From the NCBI GenBank assembly GCA_026386805.1, contig JAPLMX010000170.1:1-47280 (forward strand): a stretch of 47,280 bases of DNA, read 5' to 3'. Under the pieces are notes generated by a model. That model was given only the letters and a program-made list of their open reading frames with translations. It was not told where the DNA came from and did not search any database. How positions within the stretch are numbered: the first letter of the stretch is position 1; the number at the start of each line of letters is the position of its first letter. Shown one piece after another: positions 7,693 to 16,832 of the stretch. Origin of the DNA: Phycisphaerae bacterium. Lineage in GTDB: Bacteria; Planctomycetota; Phycisphaerae; Sedimentisphaerales; Anaerobacaceae. The position numbers and the translations under genes are program-made.

Positions 7693-9333
7693 ATGATAAG
7701 GTCAAGAGGAATTGCCGCGCTGCTGCTCGTCAGCTTCTGCCTGTCGACGGCCCTGTGGGCCCAGTCGCCCAAGGAGCTGCGGAAACTGAAGGATGAAGAG
7801 ATCGCCAAGATCAAGGCGGCTATGCCGGACAAGGCGGTCGCCAAGCCGGCGCAGCCGCGCAAAATGCTCATCTTCTGGCGCTGCGAGACGTTCTTTCATA
7901 CCGTGATTCCGGTGGCCAACGAAGCCCTGAAGATCATGGGCGAGAAGACCGGGGCCTTCCAGGTGACGGCGGTTACCGATGATTACTCCGTGTTCACGGC
8001 CGAGACGCTCAAGCAGTTCGATATCGTCTGCCTGAACAACACGACGAGTCTGAAGTTCGATCCGAAGACGACGCCCGAGCGTTGCGCGGCCTTGATGGAC
8101 TTCGTCAAGAGCGGCAAGGGCCTGGTCGGCATTCACGCGGCGGCGGACAACTTCTACCAGTGGCCCGAGGGACAGGAGATGATGGGCAACAAGTTCAGTG
8201 GCCATCCCTGGACCGCCGGCGGCACTTGGGCGTTCAAAATCGATGTGCCCGACCATCCGCTGATGGCGCCGTTCAAGGGCCAGGGCTTCAAGCTCAGCGA
8301 TGAGATCTATCGCACCGCCGCGCCGCTGTATTCGCGCGACAAGCAACTGGTGCTCATGAGCCTCGATACCAGCGATCCGACGACCCGCAACGTCAAAGAG
8401 TGGAAAGCCGGCGATGAGGACACAGGCATGACCTGGGTCAAAGACGTGGGCAAGGGTCGCCTCTTCTATTGCTCGTTCGGCCACAACGACGCGATCTTCA
8501 TGAACCCGGTTCTTCTCGAACACTACCTGCGTGGCATTCAGTTCGCGGCAGGGGATTTCCCGGTACCGACAAAACCAACGGCAGCAGTAAAGGAATCAAG
8601 CGTGGAACAGGCAAAGGGGTCAGGCATGGAACAACAATTGGCGAAGGTCAAGACGTATGATTTCGGCGATAGCCGGGCGGCGTTGACGGAGCTCAGTGAC
8701 GCGATCCGCAAGGCCTACGGCAAGCCCGACGAGCTGAAGAAATATGAAGCGGCGCTGGATGACGTTCTCAAGTCGGAGGCGAAGTACGCGGGCAAGCAGT
8801 ACGCGTGCCGCGAGCTGAGCCTCATCGGGACGGACCAGTCGGTGCCCGTGCTGGCCGGCCTGCTGACGAACCAGGAATACTCGGACATGGCCCGCTACGC
8901 CCTGGAGCGCATCCCGGGCGAGGCGACGGATAAGGCCCTGTGCGCGGCTCTCGCGAAGGCCGACGGCAATGCCAAGATCGGCATCGTCAACAGCTTGGGC
9001 GAGCGCGGCTGCACGGCGGCGACGGCCGCCATCGCCAAGTGTGCGGAAGGCTCGGACAAGGTCCTGTGCGGGGCGGCCATCAGCGCCCTGGGCAAGATCA
9101 GTGGACCCGAGGCGGTCAAAGCCTTGGACAAGGCTGTGCTGAGCGCCCCGGACAATCAGAAGACGCTGGTCTATGACGCTCTTTTGAAGGCGGCGGAGAA
9201 GATGATGAGCAAGGGGGACCGGCCCGGCGCGATGAAGATCTACACCGGCCTGAACAAGGAAGGTGTGCCGGCCCAGGTTCGTTCGGCGGCGCTGCAGGGC
9301 ATCGTCAAAGCCAGCCGCGGCGGCGCGAAATAG
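7693..9333 (+). CDS. Secreted ThuA-domain protein with C-terminal HEAT repeats
   Basis: A 546-residue protein. An N-terminal Sec signal (hydrophobic 7-20, ending ALWAQ) leads to a ThuA domain at about 58-295. This is a glutamine-amidotransferase-like fold containing MLIFWRCETFFH, LVGIHAAADNFYQW and FYCSFGHNDAIF. After a linker, residues 310-546 carry HEAT-like helical repeats (for example ARYALERIPGEATDKALCAAL). ThuA is genetically tied to the Gfo/Idh/MocA enzyme ThuB in 3-keto-trehalose metabolism of rhizobia, so its place directly behind three oxidoreductases supports a keto-sugar role. ThuA-HEAT fusions are familiar in planctomycetes and verrucomicrobia. The repeats may mediate protein-protein contact outside the cytoplasm. 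GAGGTAGAAAGGAA precedes the ATG. Confidence 0.82.
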   Translation: MIRSRGIAALLLVSFCLSTALWAQSPKELRKLKDEEIAKIKAAMPDKAVAKPAQPRKMLIFWRCETFFHTVIPVANEALKIMGEKTGAFQVTAVTDDYSVFTAETLKQFDIVCLNNTTSLKFDPKTTPERCAALMDFVKSGKGLVGIHAAADNFYQWPEGQEMMGNKFSGHPWTAGGTWAFKIDVPDHPLMAPFKGQGFKLSDEIYRTAAPLYSRDKQLVLMSLDTSDPTTRNVKEWKAGDEDTGMTWVKDVGKGRLFYCSFGHNDAIFMNPVLLEHYLRGIQFAAGDFPVPTKPTAAVKESSVEQAKGSGMEQQLAKVKTYDFGDSRAALTELSDAIRKAYGKPDELKKYEAALDDVLKSEAKYAGKQYACRELSLIGTDQSVPVLAGLLTNQEYSDMARYALERIPGEATDKALCAALAKADGNAKIGIVNSLGERGCTAATAAIAKCAEGSDKVLCGAAISALGKISGPEAVKALDKAVLSAPDNQKTLVYDALLKAAEKMMSKGDRPGAMKIYTGLNKEGVPAQVRSAALQGIVKASRGGAK

Positions 9334-9365
9334 TCGGATTCGATCGCACGTTTCAGGCATGAGCC

Positions 9366-9426
9366 GGGTGGCAGCCTCGTTCAAGGCTGCCACCCGATCC
9401 CCATGTCTGTGCGAGCGTGGGCATGG
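9366..9426. repeat. Two palindromes in the gap before the HEAT-repeat gene
   Basis: GGGTGGCAGCC and GGCTGCCACCC (9366-9395) form a hairpin related to the outer arms at 3239 and 19754. CCATGTCTGTGCGAGCG followed by TGGGCATGG (9401-9426) matches the element at 21325-21360. Confidence 0.6.
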
Positions 9427-9492
9427 CGCCCGGACGGCGGTCTTTTTTGCGTTCGGGCGTGCAGGGGCTGTCATTTGAGTAGGACGATGGTC

Positions 9493-10869
9493 ATGACGCA
9501 TGGATCGATGAAATTCTTCTTCCTGCTGATTACCACGGTTGCCATCGGCTTGCTTGGTGCGGCGGTCGCCGGTGCGGCCGAGCAGCCGAACCAGGACATC
9601 ATCAACATGGTGATCGACGCGCTCAAGAGCAGCGATCCCCAGATGCAAAGCGGGGCGATCGCCATCGTGCGGGACCTCCCCGGCCCCGAGGTCACCAAGG
9701 CCCTGGTGCAGGAATTGCCCAAGCTGCCGGTAGTCGGACAGGTCCAATTGCTCTCGGCGCTGGGCGATCGCGGCGATGCGACGGCTCTGCCGGCGGCGAT
9801 TGAGGCGAGCAAGTCGCAGGACGAGTCCGTCCGCGTGGCGGCGCTGCGGGCCGTCGGCCAATTGGGCAGTGTGGCGGACGCTGGACTGCTGGCCGATCGC
9901 GCGGCGGCGACCAGAGGCACCGAGCAAAAAGCGGCCCGCGAGGGGCTTTATCGGCTCCGGGGGCCGGAGGTGGACGCCACGATTCTCCAGAGTCTCCTGG
10001 CGGCCAGTCCCGCCGTCAAAGCGGAGCTGGTGGGTGCCGTCGGAGAGCGTAATATCGCCGGAGCGGTCGAGATGTTGCTCAAGACCGGCAAGGACGAGGA
10101 CCGCAGGGTCCGCTTGGAGTCGTTGCGGGTTCTGAAGATCGTCGCCAAGCCCCAGGATATGCCCGCGCTGGTCAATCTGTTGCTGGAGACCAGGAATGAG
10201 GCGGACCGCGGCGAGGCGGAGAAGATGGTGGCGGCCGTGGCTCACAAGATCGAGGACAAGGCGCGTCAGTCCGCTGCCGTGCAGGCCGTGCTGCCGAACG
10301 TCAAAGATATCCCGGACCGGGCGACCCTGCTGCGCGTGCTCGGCCGGATCGGCGACGCCGGCTCGCTTCCGACCCTGCGGACGGCCTTGGGCACCCGCGA
10401 GGCGGAGATCCAGGATGCGGCGATTCGCGCCTTGTCGGACTGGCCGACGGCCGAGCCGATGCCCGATCTGCTGAAGGTGGTCCAGACCTCGACGAACCAG
10501 GTGCACAAGGTCCTCGCCCTGCGTGGCTTCGTGCGGCTGCTCGGTCTCGAAAGCGACCGGGCCCCCGAGCAGACGATCGACCTGTACAAAAAGGCGATGG
10601 ACCTGGCCGGTGACGCCATGGAGAAGAAGCGTGTGCTTTCGGGCTTGGCCGGCACCAAGTCGCTGGCGGCCCTGGACATGGCGGCCGGGTATTTCGATGA
10701 CGTGGCCCTGCATTTGGAGGCGGAATCGGCGGCCGTCCGGATCGCGCCGGCGATCGTCGCCGCGAATCCGCAAAGGGTCAAGGAAGTGCTCCAGAAGGTC
10801 ATCCAGGGCACCAAGAACGATACGATTCGGGAGCAGGCACAGCAGATCTTCAGCCAGATCAAGCCTTAG
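9493..10869 (+). CDS. Exported HEAT-repeat protein
   Basis: A 458-residue protein with an N-terminal signal peptide (KFFFLLITTVAIGLLGAAVAGAAE). The rest is helical repeats of about 30-35 residues, for example SGAIAIVRDLPGPEVTKALV, VRVAALRAVGQLGSVADAGL and IQDAAIRALSDWPTAEPMPD. No catalytic domain was seen. It resembles the repeat half of the preceding ThuA-HEAT protein and could have arisen from it by duplication with loss of ThuA. A role as an exported scaffold for the surrounding enzymes is an inference. The start at ATG 9493 is chosen because AGGA lies 8 bases before it and the signal peptide follows directly; longer frames begin inside a palindromic repeat. Confidence 0.75.
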   Translation: MTHGSMKFFFLLITTVAIGLLGAAVAGAAEQPNQDIINMVIDALKSSDPQMQSGAIAIVRDLPGPEVTKALVQELPKLPVVGQVQLLSALGDRGDATALPAAIEASKSQDESVRVAALRAVGQLGSVADAGLLADRAAATRGTEQKAAREGLYRLRGPEVDATILQSLLAASPAVKAELVGAVGERNIAGAVEMLLKTGKDEDRRVRLESLRVLKIVAKPQDMPALVNLLLETRNEADRGEAEKMVAAVAHKIEDKARQSAAVQAVLPNVKDIPDRATLLRVLGRIGDAGSLPTLRTALGTREAEIQDAAIRALSDWPTAEPMPDLLKVVQTSTNQVHKVLALRGFVRLLGLESDRAPEQTIDLYKKAMDLAGDAMEKKRVLSGLAGTKSLAALDMAAGYFDDVALHLEAESAAVRIAPAIVAANPQRVKEVLQKVIQGTKNDTIREQAQQIFSQIKP

Positions 10870-10947
10870 CGCGATGAGCGTGGTCAGATCGTGCTGCTAC
10901 CCGGAAGGGATAGGACGAATCAACGTTTTTTTTGAGGACCGACGAAC

Positions 10948-12312
10948 ATGACAGAGAAAAAGAACACGCAAGGGCAGGATGGGAAGCTGTCCCGCCGCCG
11001 CTTCATGGGTGCCGCCGCGGCGACCGCGGCGTTTACGATTGTGCCGAGCTACGTGCTGGGCGGCGCGAACGGCAAAGCGCCGAGCGAGAAGCTCAACATC
11101 GCCGGCGTCGGCATCGGTGGCATGGGAAAGAGCAACCTCGGTGGCTGCGAGAGGGAGAACATCGTGGCCCTGTGCGACGTGGATTGGAATTACGCGGCCC
11201 CGGTCTTCAAAAAATACCCGAACGCCAAGCCGTGGAAAGACTTCCGCAAGATGCTTGATGAGCAGAAGGACATCGATGCGGTGATCGTGGCCACGCCCGA
11301 CCACCTTCATACGCCGGTGGCGATGGCGGCCATGCAACGCGGCAAACACGTCTACGTGCAAAAACCCCTGACCAGACTGGTGTCGGAAGCCCGCGCTTTG
11401 ACCGAGGCCGCGCGCAAATACAAAGTGGCGACCCAAATGGGCAATCAGGGGCATTCGCAGGAAGGCGTCCGTTTGATCTGCGAGTGGATCTGGGACGGTG
11501 CGATCGGGGAGGTGAGAGAGGTCCATGCCTGGACGAACCGTCCCGTCTGGCCGCAGGGCATCGACCGGCCGAAAGATACGCCGCCGGTTCCGGAGACTCT
11601 CGATTGGGATCTCTGGGTCGGCCCGGCGCCGATGCGCCCGTATCATCCGTGCTATCTGCCGTTCAACTGGCGTGGCTGGTGGGATTTCGGCGGTGGCGCC
11701 CTGGCCGACATGGCCTGCCACGTGCTGGACCCGGTCTTCTCGGCGCTGAAGCTGAAATACGCGACCAGCGTGGAAGCAAGCTGCACCAAGGTGAACAAGG
11801 AGACGTTCCCGTTGGCCTCCATGGTGCACTTCGAGTACCCGGCGCGCGAAGGAATGCCGGCCGTCAAGATTCATTGGTACGACGGTGGTTTGAAGCCGGC
11901 TCGTCCGGATGTTCTGGAGGTGGGCCGGTCTCTGGATCAGGAGTCCAGTAACGTATTGTTCATCGGCAGCAAGGGCGTCCTGCGCTGTGGGGAATACGGG
12001 GGCAGCCCGCGTCTGATCCCCGAGACGGCGATGAAGGCGTACAAGCGTCCGCCGCAGACGCTGGAGAGAATCAAAGGCGGCCACGAGCAGAACTGGATTC
12101 GTGCCTGCAAGGGTGGCCCGGCGGCGACCTCGAACTTCGATTATTCCGGGCCGTTCACCGAGATGGTCGTGATGGGCAACCTCGCGCTTCGGCCGGAGAA
12201 TGTCGGCAAGAAGCTCGAATGGGACGGCGACAAGATGCTCGTCACCAACGACAAGAAGGCCAACGACTACGTCCAGATGCACTATCGCCAAGGCTGGGAG
12301 TTGAAGAGTTGA
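10948..12312 (+). CDS. Tat-exported Gfo/Idh/MocA oxidoreductase, clade B copy 1 (QKP variant)
   Basis: A 454-residue protein that opens the run of nine clade B genes. The Tat motif SRRRFM (15-20) leads into [13 protein letters not shown], a signal-peptide pattern shared by most of the nine. GIGGMG (55-60), CDVDW (76-80) and PDHLH (117-121) form the Rossmann domain. The usual EKP reads QKP at 138-140, so the motif Glu is replaced while the Lys is kept. [21 protein letters not shown] (241-261) carries the clade B catalytic segment. The C-terminus ends in the clade hallmark of an aromatic/Gly-Trp pattern (QGWEL). GAGGA lies about 10 bases before the ATG. A clear terminator follows, so this gene probably ends a transcript. 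Confidence 0.87.
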   Translation: MTEKKNTQGQDGKLSRRRFMGAAAATAAFTIVPSYVLGGANGKAPSEKLNIAGVGIGGMGKSNLGGCERENIVALCDVDWNYAAPVFKKYPNAKPWKDFRKMLDEQKDIDAVIVATPDHLHTPVAMAAMQRGKHVYVQKPLTRLVSEARALTEAARKYKVATQMGNQGHSQEGVRLICEWIWDGAIGEVREVHAWTNRPVWPQGIDRPKDTPPVPETLDWDLWVGPAPMRPYHPCYLPFNWRGWWDFGGGALADMACHVLDPVFSALKLKYATSVEASCTKVNKETFPLASMVHFEYPAREGMPAVKIHWYDGGLKPARPDVLEVGRSLDQESSNVLFIGSKGVLRCGEYGGSPRLIPETAMKAYKRPPQTLERIKGGHEQNWIRACKGGPAATSNFDYSGPFTEMVVMGNLALRPENVGKKLEWDGDKMLVTNDKKANDYVQMHYRQGWELKS

Positions 12313-12320
12313 GTTGATAG

Positions 12321-12359
12321 GGCGGTCAGCCCCGCCCGGGGCTGACCGCCTTTCTTTTT
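12321..12359 (+). terminator. Rho-independent terminator
   Basis: GGCGGTCAGCCCC and GGGCTGACCGCC form a near-perfect GC-rich stem with a short loop, followed by TTTCTTTTT. It starts 9 bases after the stop codon of the clade B copy 1 gene. Confidence 0.85.
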
Positions 12360-12390
12360 GCCATTCAATAGCAGTAAAGGAGCCAAGCTC

Positions 12391-13788
12391 ATGTCGAACA
12401 TCACGCGTCGTCAGTTTATCAAAGGCACCGTTGCCGCGGGAACCGCATGCTCTATCGGTTTTCCGAGCCTCATCCGGGCCCAGGGACTCAATGAGAAACT
12501 CCAGGTGGGATTCATCGGTGCGGGCGGACAGGCGGGGAGCCATACGGGCTATTGCTCTAAGGCCGGCCTTCAGTGCATCGCCTTTGCGGAGGTTGACAAG
12601 AACCGCTGGAACGGCGTCCTGGGCAAGAAAGGCTGGGAACAGGCGGCCGGGTATACGGATTGGCGCAAGGTGTTCGAGAACCACGGCAAGAAATTGGATG
12701 TGGTCTTCGTCGCGGTGCCGGATCACACCCATTTTGCCCCGTCGATGACCGCCGCTTCCATGGGTATTCACTGCTACACCGAGAAGCCGCTGACCTGGTC
12801 GGTGCGCGAGGCCCAACTGCTGGCGGCCGCCTATGCCAAGAATCCCAAGGTCGTCACCCAGATGGGCAACCAGGGCCACGCCGATAAGGGATGGCGGATT
12901 GCGTACGAATATGTCAAGGCGGGTGCGGTCGGCGACATCGTGGAGTTTCATACCTGGACGAATCGTCCCATCTGGCCGCAGGGCGGTGACCGTTCGACGG
13001 AAACTGATCCGGTGCCCGAGAACCTCGACTGGGAGGCGTGGATTGGCGCGGCACCGATGCGGCCTTTCCTCGATCATCCCAAGGACAGACAGGGCCGTGG
13101 TCCCTATCATCCCTTCAACTGGCGTGGCATAGTCGATTTCGGCTCTGGGGCCTTGGGCGATATGGCCTGCCATACGACCGATGGGATCTATGCGATCATG
13201 AAGCCGGGCTACGCGGCCACCGCCGAGCCGATCATCATGACCGGGCCCGTCAAGGATCAATGGCCACTCGGGATGGTGGTCAAGAGCACCTACCGCGCCA
13301 AGGGCGACCAGCCCGGCTTTACCACCTTCTGGTACGAAGGCAAGAAGGAAGACGGAACGCCTTTCATGCCGGAGACGCCGGAGGAGCTCAAGGTGGATAA
13401 TGCTCGACTGCCGCGCACGGGCAACTTAATCATCGGCACCAAGGGAAAGATGATAGTTGAGGGCGATTATTGGGAGAGCCCGAGGCTGATCCCGAATGCG
13501 CGCCGCAAGGAGTTCGGCCAACCCAAACAACTGCTGGAACGCTCTCCCGGCCATCACGAGGAGTTCATCATGGCCTGTAAGGGCGAGAAGCCGCGGGAGT
13601 TCAGCCAGACCAACTGGAGCTACTCGGGTCCCATGGCCGCCAACATCCAGCTCGGCAACCTCTGCGCTCGCGCGGGCAAGAAGCTTGAGCTGGACGAAGC
13701 CGGGAAGATCGTCAGCGACCCGAAGATCAACGACCTGGCCTGGCGCGAGCCCCGCAAGGGTTGGGGACCGCTGGAAATGAAGGTCTAA
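12391..13788 (+). CDS. Tat-exported Gfo/Idh/MocA oxidoreductase, clade B copy 2 (divergent)
   Basis: A 465-residue protein and the outlier among the nine. TRRQFI (5-10) begins a Tat signal that lacks the FTIVP pattern and ends LIRAQ, a likely cleavage site. The loop is GAGGQAGS (43-50), and the acidic strand end reads AEVDK instead of CDVD. EKP is at 131-133. WRGIVDFGSGALGDMACHTTD (244-264) keeps the His and Asp. An extra charged loop (GKKEDGTPFMPETPEELK) sits in the C-terminal domain, and the end is WGPLEMKV rather than the Gly-Trp ending. AAGGAG before ATG 12391 decides the start. A different glycan or keto-sugar from its neighbours is likely, but cannot be named. Confidence 0.86.
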   Translation: MSNITRRQFIKGTVAAGTACSIGFPSLIRAQGLNEKLQVGFIGAGGQAGSHTGYCSKAGLQCIAFAEVDKNRWNGVLGKKGWEQAAGYTDWRKVFENHGKKLDVVFVAVPDHTHFAPSMTAASMGIHCYTEKPLTWSVREAQLLAAAYAKNPKVVTQMGNQGHADKGWRIAYEYVKAGAVGDIVEFHTWTNRPIWPQGGDRSTETDPVPENLDWEAWIGAAPMRPFLDHPKDRQGRGPYHPFNWRGIVDFGSGALGDMACHTTDGIYAIMKPGYAATAEPIIMTGPVKDQWPLGMVVKSTYRAKGDQPGFTTFWYEGKKEDGTPFMPETPEELKVDNARLPRTGNLIIGTKGKMIVEGDYWESPRLIPNARRKEFGQPKQLLERSPGHHEEFIMACKGEKPREFSQTNWSYSGPMAANIQLGNLCARAGKKLELDEAGKIVSDPKINDLAWREPRKGWGPLEMKV

Positions 13789-13810
13789 GGAACTATCTCA
13801 AGACACTGAA

Positions 13811-13888
13811 TGTCATTGCGAGGAGCGCAGCGACGAAGCAATCTCAATCCACACGAGGGGAGATTGCTTCGCTGCGCTCGCAATGACA
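13811..13888. repeat. Palindromic repeat of the TGTCATTGCGAGGAGCG family
   Basis: TGTCATTGCGAGGAGCGCAG...AAGCAATCT (13811-13844) and its inverted copy AGATTGCTTCGCTGCGCTCGCAATGACA (13861-13888) face each other across 16 bases. This family is dispersed in many bacterial genomes. A second copy lies at 28693-28785 with the arms in the opposite order. Confidence 0.8.
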
Positions 13889-13922
13889 TCGCAGGGGGAT
13901 TGCGAAATTGAGGTTGTGTCTT

Positions 13923-15305
13923 ATGAAGGAATCAGGCGATTCCATGAAGGCCCAACGTAGTCCAGGTTTGTCACGCCGCGAGCTGGTGGGGGTTGCCGCG
14001 GTGGCCGCCGCCTTCACCTTTGTGCCCCGGCGCGTGCTGGGCGGAGCGGGACAGCCCTCGGCGAACAACAGGCTCAATATCGCCGGCATCGGCGTCGGCG
14101 GCCAGGGCGGCGGCGACATCAACCAATGCTCCCAGGACGGCGCCAATATCGTGGCCCTGTGCGACGTCGATGACGAGCGGGCGGCCGGGACGTTCAAGAA
14201 GTTCCCTGACGCGCGCAGGTACAAAGACTTTCGTGTGATGCTGGACAAGGAGAGCAAGAACATCGATGCGGTGGTCATTGCCACGCCCGACCACTGCCAC
14301 GCCCCGGCGGCGATCCGGGCGATGCGGATGGGCAAGCACGTCTACGTCGAGAAGCCCATGGCCCACACGATCTATGAAGCCCGCCGGATGACCGAGGTCG
14401 CCAAGGAAAAAGGCGTTGTAACGCAAATGGGCCAAGGCGGCCACGCGGGCGAGGGGCTTCGTTTGATCTACGAGTTCATTCACGACGGCGCGATCGGCCC
14501 CGTTCGCGAGGTGCACGTCTGGACCGACCGCCCCGGCACGCCCGGGCATCCGTGGTGGCCGCAGGGGATCGACCGGCCGACGGACACTATGGCGATCCCA
14601 GCGACCCTGAATTGGGACGCCTGGCTGGGGCCCGCCCACTGGCGACCCTATCACAGGGCTTACGTCCCGCACGATTGGCGTGGTTGGTGGGAATTCGGCT
14701 CCGGCGCCATGGGGGATATGGCGGTCCACAACGCCGACCCGGCGTTTTTCTGTCTCGATCTGGGCGCCCCCTCGGCGGTCGAGACCGTCAGCAGCGGCTC
14801 CCACGACGAGACCCTGCCCAAATGGTCGATCATCACCTACTACTTCCCCGCCAAAGGCGACCGGCCGGCGGTCAAGATGGTCTGGTACGACGGCGGCAAA
14901 CTGCCCCCGCGTCCGCCGGAGCTGGAGGACGGCCGCGAGCTCGGCGACAACGGCATCCTGTTTGTTGGCGACAAGGGAAGGATGCTCTGCGGCGGCTGGT
15001 CCGGTGCGCCGCGATTGATCCCGGAATCGAAGATGAAAGAGTATAAGCGACCCGCGCCGACGCTGCCTCGTTCTCCCGGCCACCACAAGGAGTGGATCGA
15101 GGCCTGCAAGGCGGGCAAACCCCAGGACGCCAAGGCGGGTTTCTGGTACTCCGGGCCGTTCACCGAGGCCCTGCTGGTGGGCAACCTGGCGCTGCGGCTG
15201 GGCAAACGCGTCGAATGGGACGCCAAGACCATGCGCTCGCCCAACTGCCCCGAGGCGGACAACTACGTCACGAAATTCTATCGGTTGGGCTGGGGCATCG
15301 ATTGA
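13923..15305 (+). CDS. Tat-exported Gfo/Idh/MocA oxidoreductase, clade B copy 3
   Basis: A 460-residue protein. SRREL (17-21) starts the Tat motif, followed by AAFTFVPRRVLGGAG. GVGGQGGGD is at 57-65, CDVDD at 80-84 and EKP at 143-145. The catalytic segment reads GAMGDMAVHNADPAFF (261-276). The Cys before the His that most clade B members have is Val here, as in the next gene. Both genes also share a [16 protein letters not shown] loop (201-220), a distinctive Gly/Pro/Trp-rich insertion. The two are therefore close sisters. GAGG 8 bases before ATG 13923 supports this start; ATG 13944 is an alternative. The gap before it is filled by a palindromic repeat. Confidence 0.86.
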   Translation: MKESGDSMKAQRSPGLSRRELVGVAAVAAAFTFVPRRVLGGAGQPSANNRLNIAGIGVGGQGGGDINQCSQDGANIVALCDVDDERAAGTFKKFPDARRYKDFRVMLDKESKNIDAVVIATPDHCHAPAAIRAMRMGKHVYVEKPMAHTIYEARRMTEVAKEKGVVTQMGQGGHAGEGLRLIYEFIHDGAIGPVREVHVWTDRPGTPGHPWWPQGIDRPTDTMAIPATLNWDAWLGPAHWRPYHRAYVPHDWRGWWEFGSGAMGDMAVHNADPAFFCLDLGAPSAVETVSSGSHDETLPKWSIITYYFPAKGDRPAVKMVWYDGGKLPPRPPELEDGRELGDNGILFVGDKGRMLCGGWSGAPRLIPESKMKEYKRPAPTLPRSPGHHKEWIEACKAGKPQDAKAGFWYSGPFTEALLVGNLALRLGKRVEWDAKTMRSPNCPEADNYVTKFYRLGWGID

Positions 15306-15361
15306 CGTATCACCGCCGTGAGCGGCTTGTGAAGAACGAATACTGAAAGAGGTAGACAATC

Positions 15362-16753
15362 ATGAGGAATTCGACGAAATCCCCGGCCGGCGGCTTGTCT
15401 CGGCGCGAGGTGCTTGGCACGGCGGCCGCCGTGGCGGCGTTCACATTCGTGCCCAAGCACGTCCTCGGGGCAGCCGGGCAGCCTTCGGCCAATAACAAGC
15501 TCAACATCGCCGGCATCGGCGTCGGCGGCCGCGGGGCGGCGGATATCGACGGCGTTTCGAGTGAGAACATCGCGTTTCTGTGCGATGCCGACCTCCGCAG
15601 CGCCGCCGAGACGATCAAGAAGCACCCGAACGCCAAGATCTACCGCGACTTTCGCGAGATGCTCCTGAAAGAGAGCAAGAATATCGACGCCGTGGTGATT
15701 GGAGCTCCGGACCACATCCATGCCCCGGCGGCGATCATGGCCATGAAGCTGGGCAAGCACGTCTACTGCGAAAAGCCCATGGCCCACTCGATCTACGAGG
15801 CCCGGCGAATGACCCAGGTCGCGCGGGAGACCGGCGTCGTCACCCAAATGGGCAACCAGGGTCACGCAGGCGAGGGCCTGCGTCTGTACTGGGAGTACAT
15901 CCATGCCGGGATGATCGGCACAGTCAAGGAGGTCCACGTCTGGACCGACCGCGCCGGTACGCCGGAGCGGGCCTGGTGGCCGCAGGGGATCGATCGGCCC
16001 ACGGGCAGCGTACCGGTCCCCGATGGGCTCGATTGGGACCTGTGGCTGGGTCCCGCCCGCTGGCGTCCGTATGCCAAGTTCCCGAACGGCAGAGGCGGCG
16101 ATGCCACGTATTGTCCGTTCAATTGGCGCGGCTGGTGGGATTTCGGTTGCGGCGCGATCGGCGATATGGCCGTGCACAATGCCGACCCGGCGTTCTTCGC
16201 CCTGGAGCTCGGCGCCCCGACGGCCGTGGAGGCCAAGACCAGCCCGGTCAATGATGAGACGCTTCCCGTTTGGAATATCATCACGTTCGAGTTCCCGGCC
16301 CAGGGCGACCGGCCCGCAGTCAAGATGGTCTGGTACGACGGGGCCAAGCTGCCGCCGAAACCCGCCGATCTGGACGAGGGCCTGAAGCTGGGCGACAACG
16401 GCATTCTCTTTGTTGGCGACAAGTGCTCTTTGCTGGGCGGTAGTCACGCCGGCACTCCCCGGATTATCCCCGAGGCCAAGAGGAAAGAGTACGGCCGGCC
16501 GCCGAAGACCCTGTCAAGGTCGCGCGGCCATTACGAGGAATGGATCGATGCCTGCAAGGCCGGCAAGCCCGAGGATGCCAAGAGCGGCTTCTGGTACGCC
16601 GGGCCGTTCGTCGAGGCCCTGCTCGTCGGCAACTTGGCCGTGCGGCTGCAAAAACGCGTCGAGTGGGATTCCGCGAAGATGCGCTCGCCGAATTGTCCCG
16701 AAGCCGACAACTACATCACCAAGTTCTACCGCGCCGGTTTCAATCTCGTGTAG
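15362..16753 (+). CDS. Tat-exported Gfo/Idh/MocA oxidoreductase, clade B copy 4
   Basis: A 463-residue protein, sister of the preceding gene (shared GAGxQPSANNxLNIAGIGVGG start and GDMAVHNADPAFF segment). The Tat motif is SRREVL at 13-18. GVGGRGAAD at 53-61 is the dinucleotide loop, CDADL replaces CDVD at 74-78, and EKP is at 137-139. It has an extra loop after RPYAKFPNGRGGDATYCPFNW compared with its sister. GAGGTAGACAATC precedes the ATG. Only 56 bases separate it from copy 3, and no terminator or repeat lies between, so the two probably share a transcript. A terminator follows it. Confidence 0.87.
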   Translation: MRNSTKSPAGGLSRREVLGTAAAVAAFTFVPKHVLGAAGQPSANNKLNIAGIGVGGRGAADIDGVSSENIAFLCDADLRSAAETIKKHPNAKIYRDFREMLLKESKNIDAVVIGAPDHIHAPAAIMAMKLGKHVYCEKPMAHSIYEARRMTQVARETGVVTQMGNQGHAGEGLRLYWEYIHAGMIGTVKEVHVWTDRAGTPERAWWPQGIDRPTGSVPVPDGLDWDLWLGPARWRPYAKFPNGRGGDATYCPFNWRGWWDFGCGAIGDMAVHNADPAFFALELGAPTAVEAKTSPVNDETLPVWNIITFEFPAQGDRPAVKMVWYDGAKLPPKPADLDEGLKLGDNGILFVGDKCSLLGGSHAGTPRIIPEAKRKEYGRPPKTLSRSRGHYEEWIDACKAGKPEDAKSGFWYAGPFVEALLVGNLAVRLQKRVEWDSAKMRSPNCPEADNYITKFYRAGFNLV

Positions 16754-16780
16754 AGCCGGTGCGAGTCAGGTCGTGAACAC

Positions 16781-16817
16781 GGGGGCCTGCCGCACCAAGC
16801 GCAGGCCCCGTTCTTTT
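16781..16817 (+). terminator. Rho-independent terminator
   Basis: GGGGCCTGC (16782-16790) pairs with GCAGGCCCC (16801-16809), and TTCTTTTT follows. It lies between clade B copies 4 and 5 and stops just before the ribosome binding site of copy 5. Confidence 0.85.
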
Positions 16818-16832
16818 TCGGGAGGGCTTTCC

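Noticed and set aside
8620-13260. Very long open frames on the minus strand (for example 717 and 787 codons) opposite the HEAT and oxidoreductase genes
   Set aside because: They are mirror images of strongly supported plus-strand genes, lack ribosome binding sites and give low-complexity Arg/Ala/His-rich proteins. GC-rich codon use explains them.
16410-16832. Upstream extension of the clade B copy 5 gene
   Set aside because: It overlaps the preceding gene and the terminator in another frame. GTG 16833 with GGGAGGG is much better.
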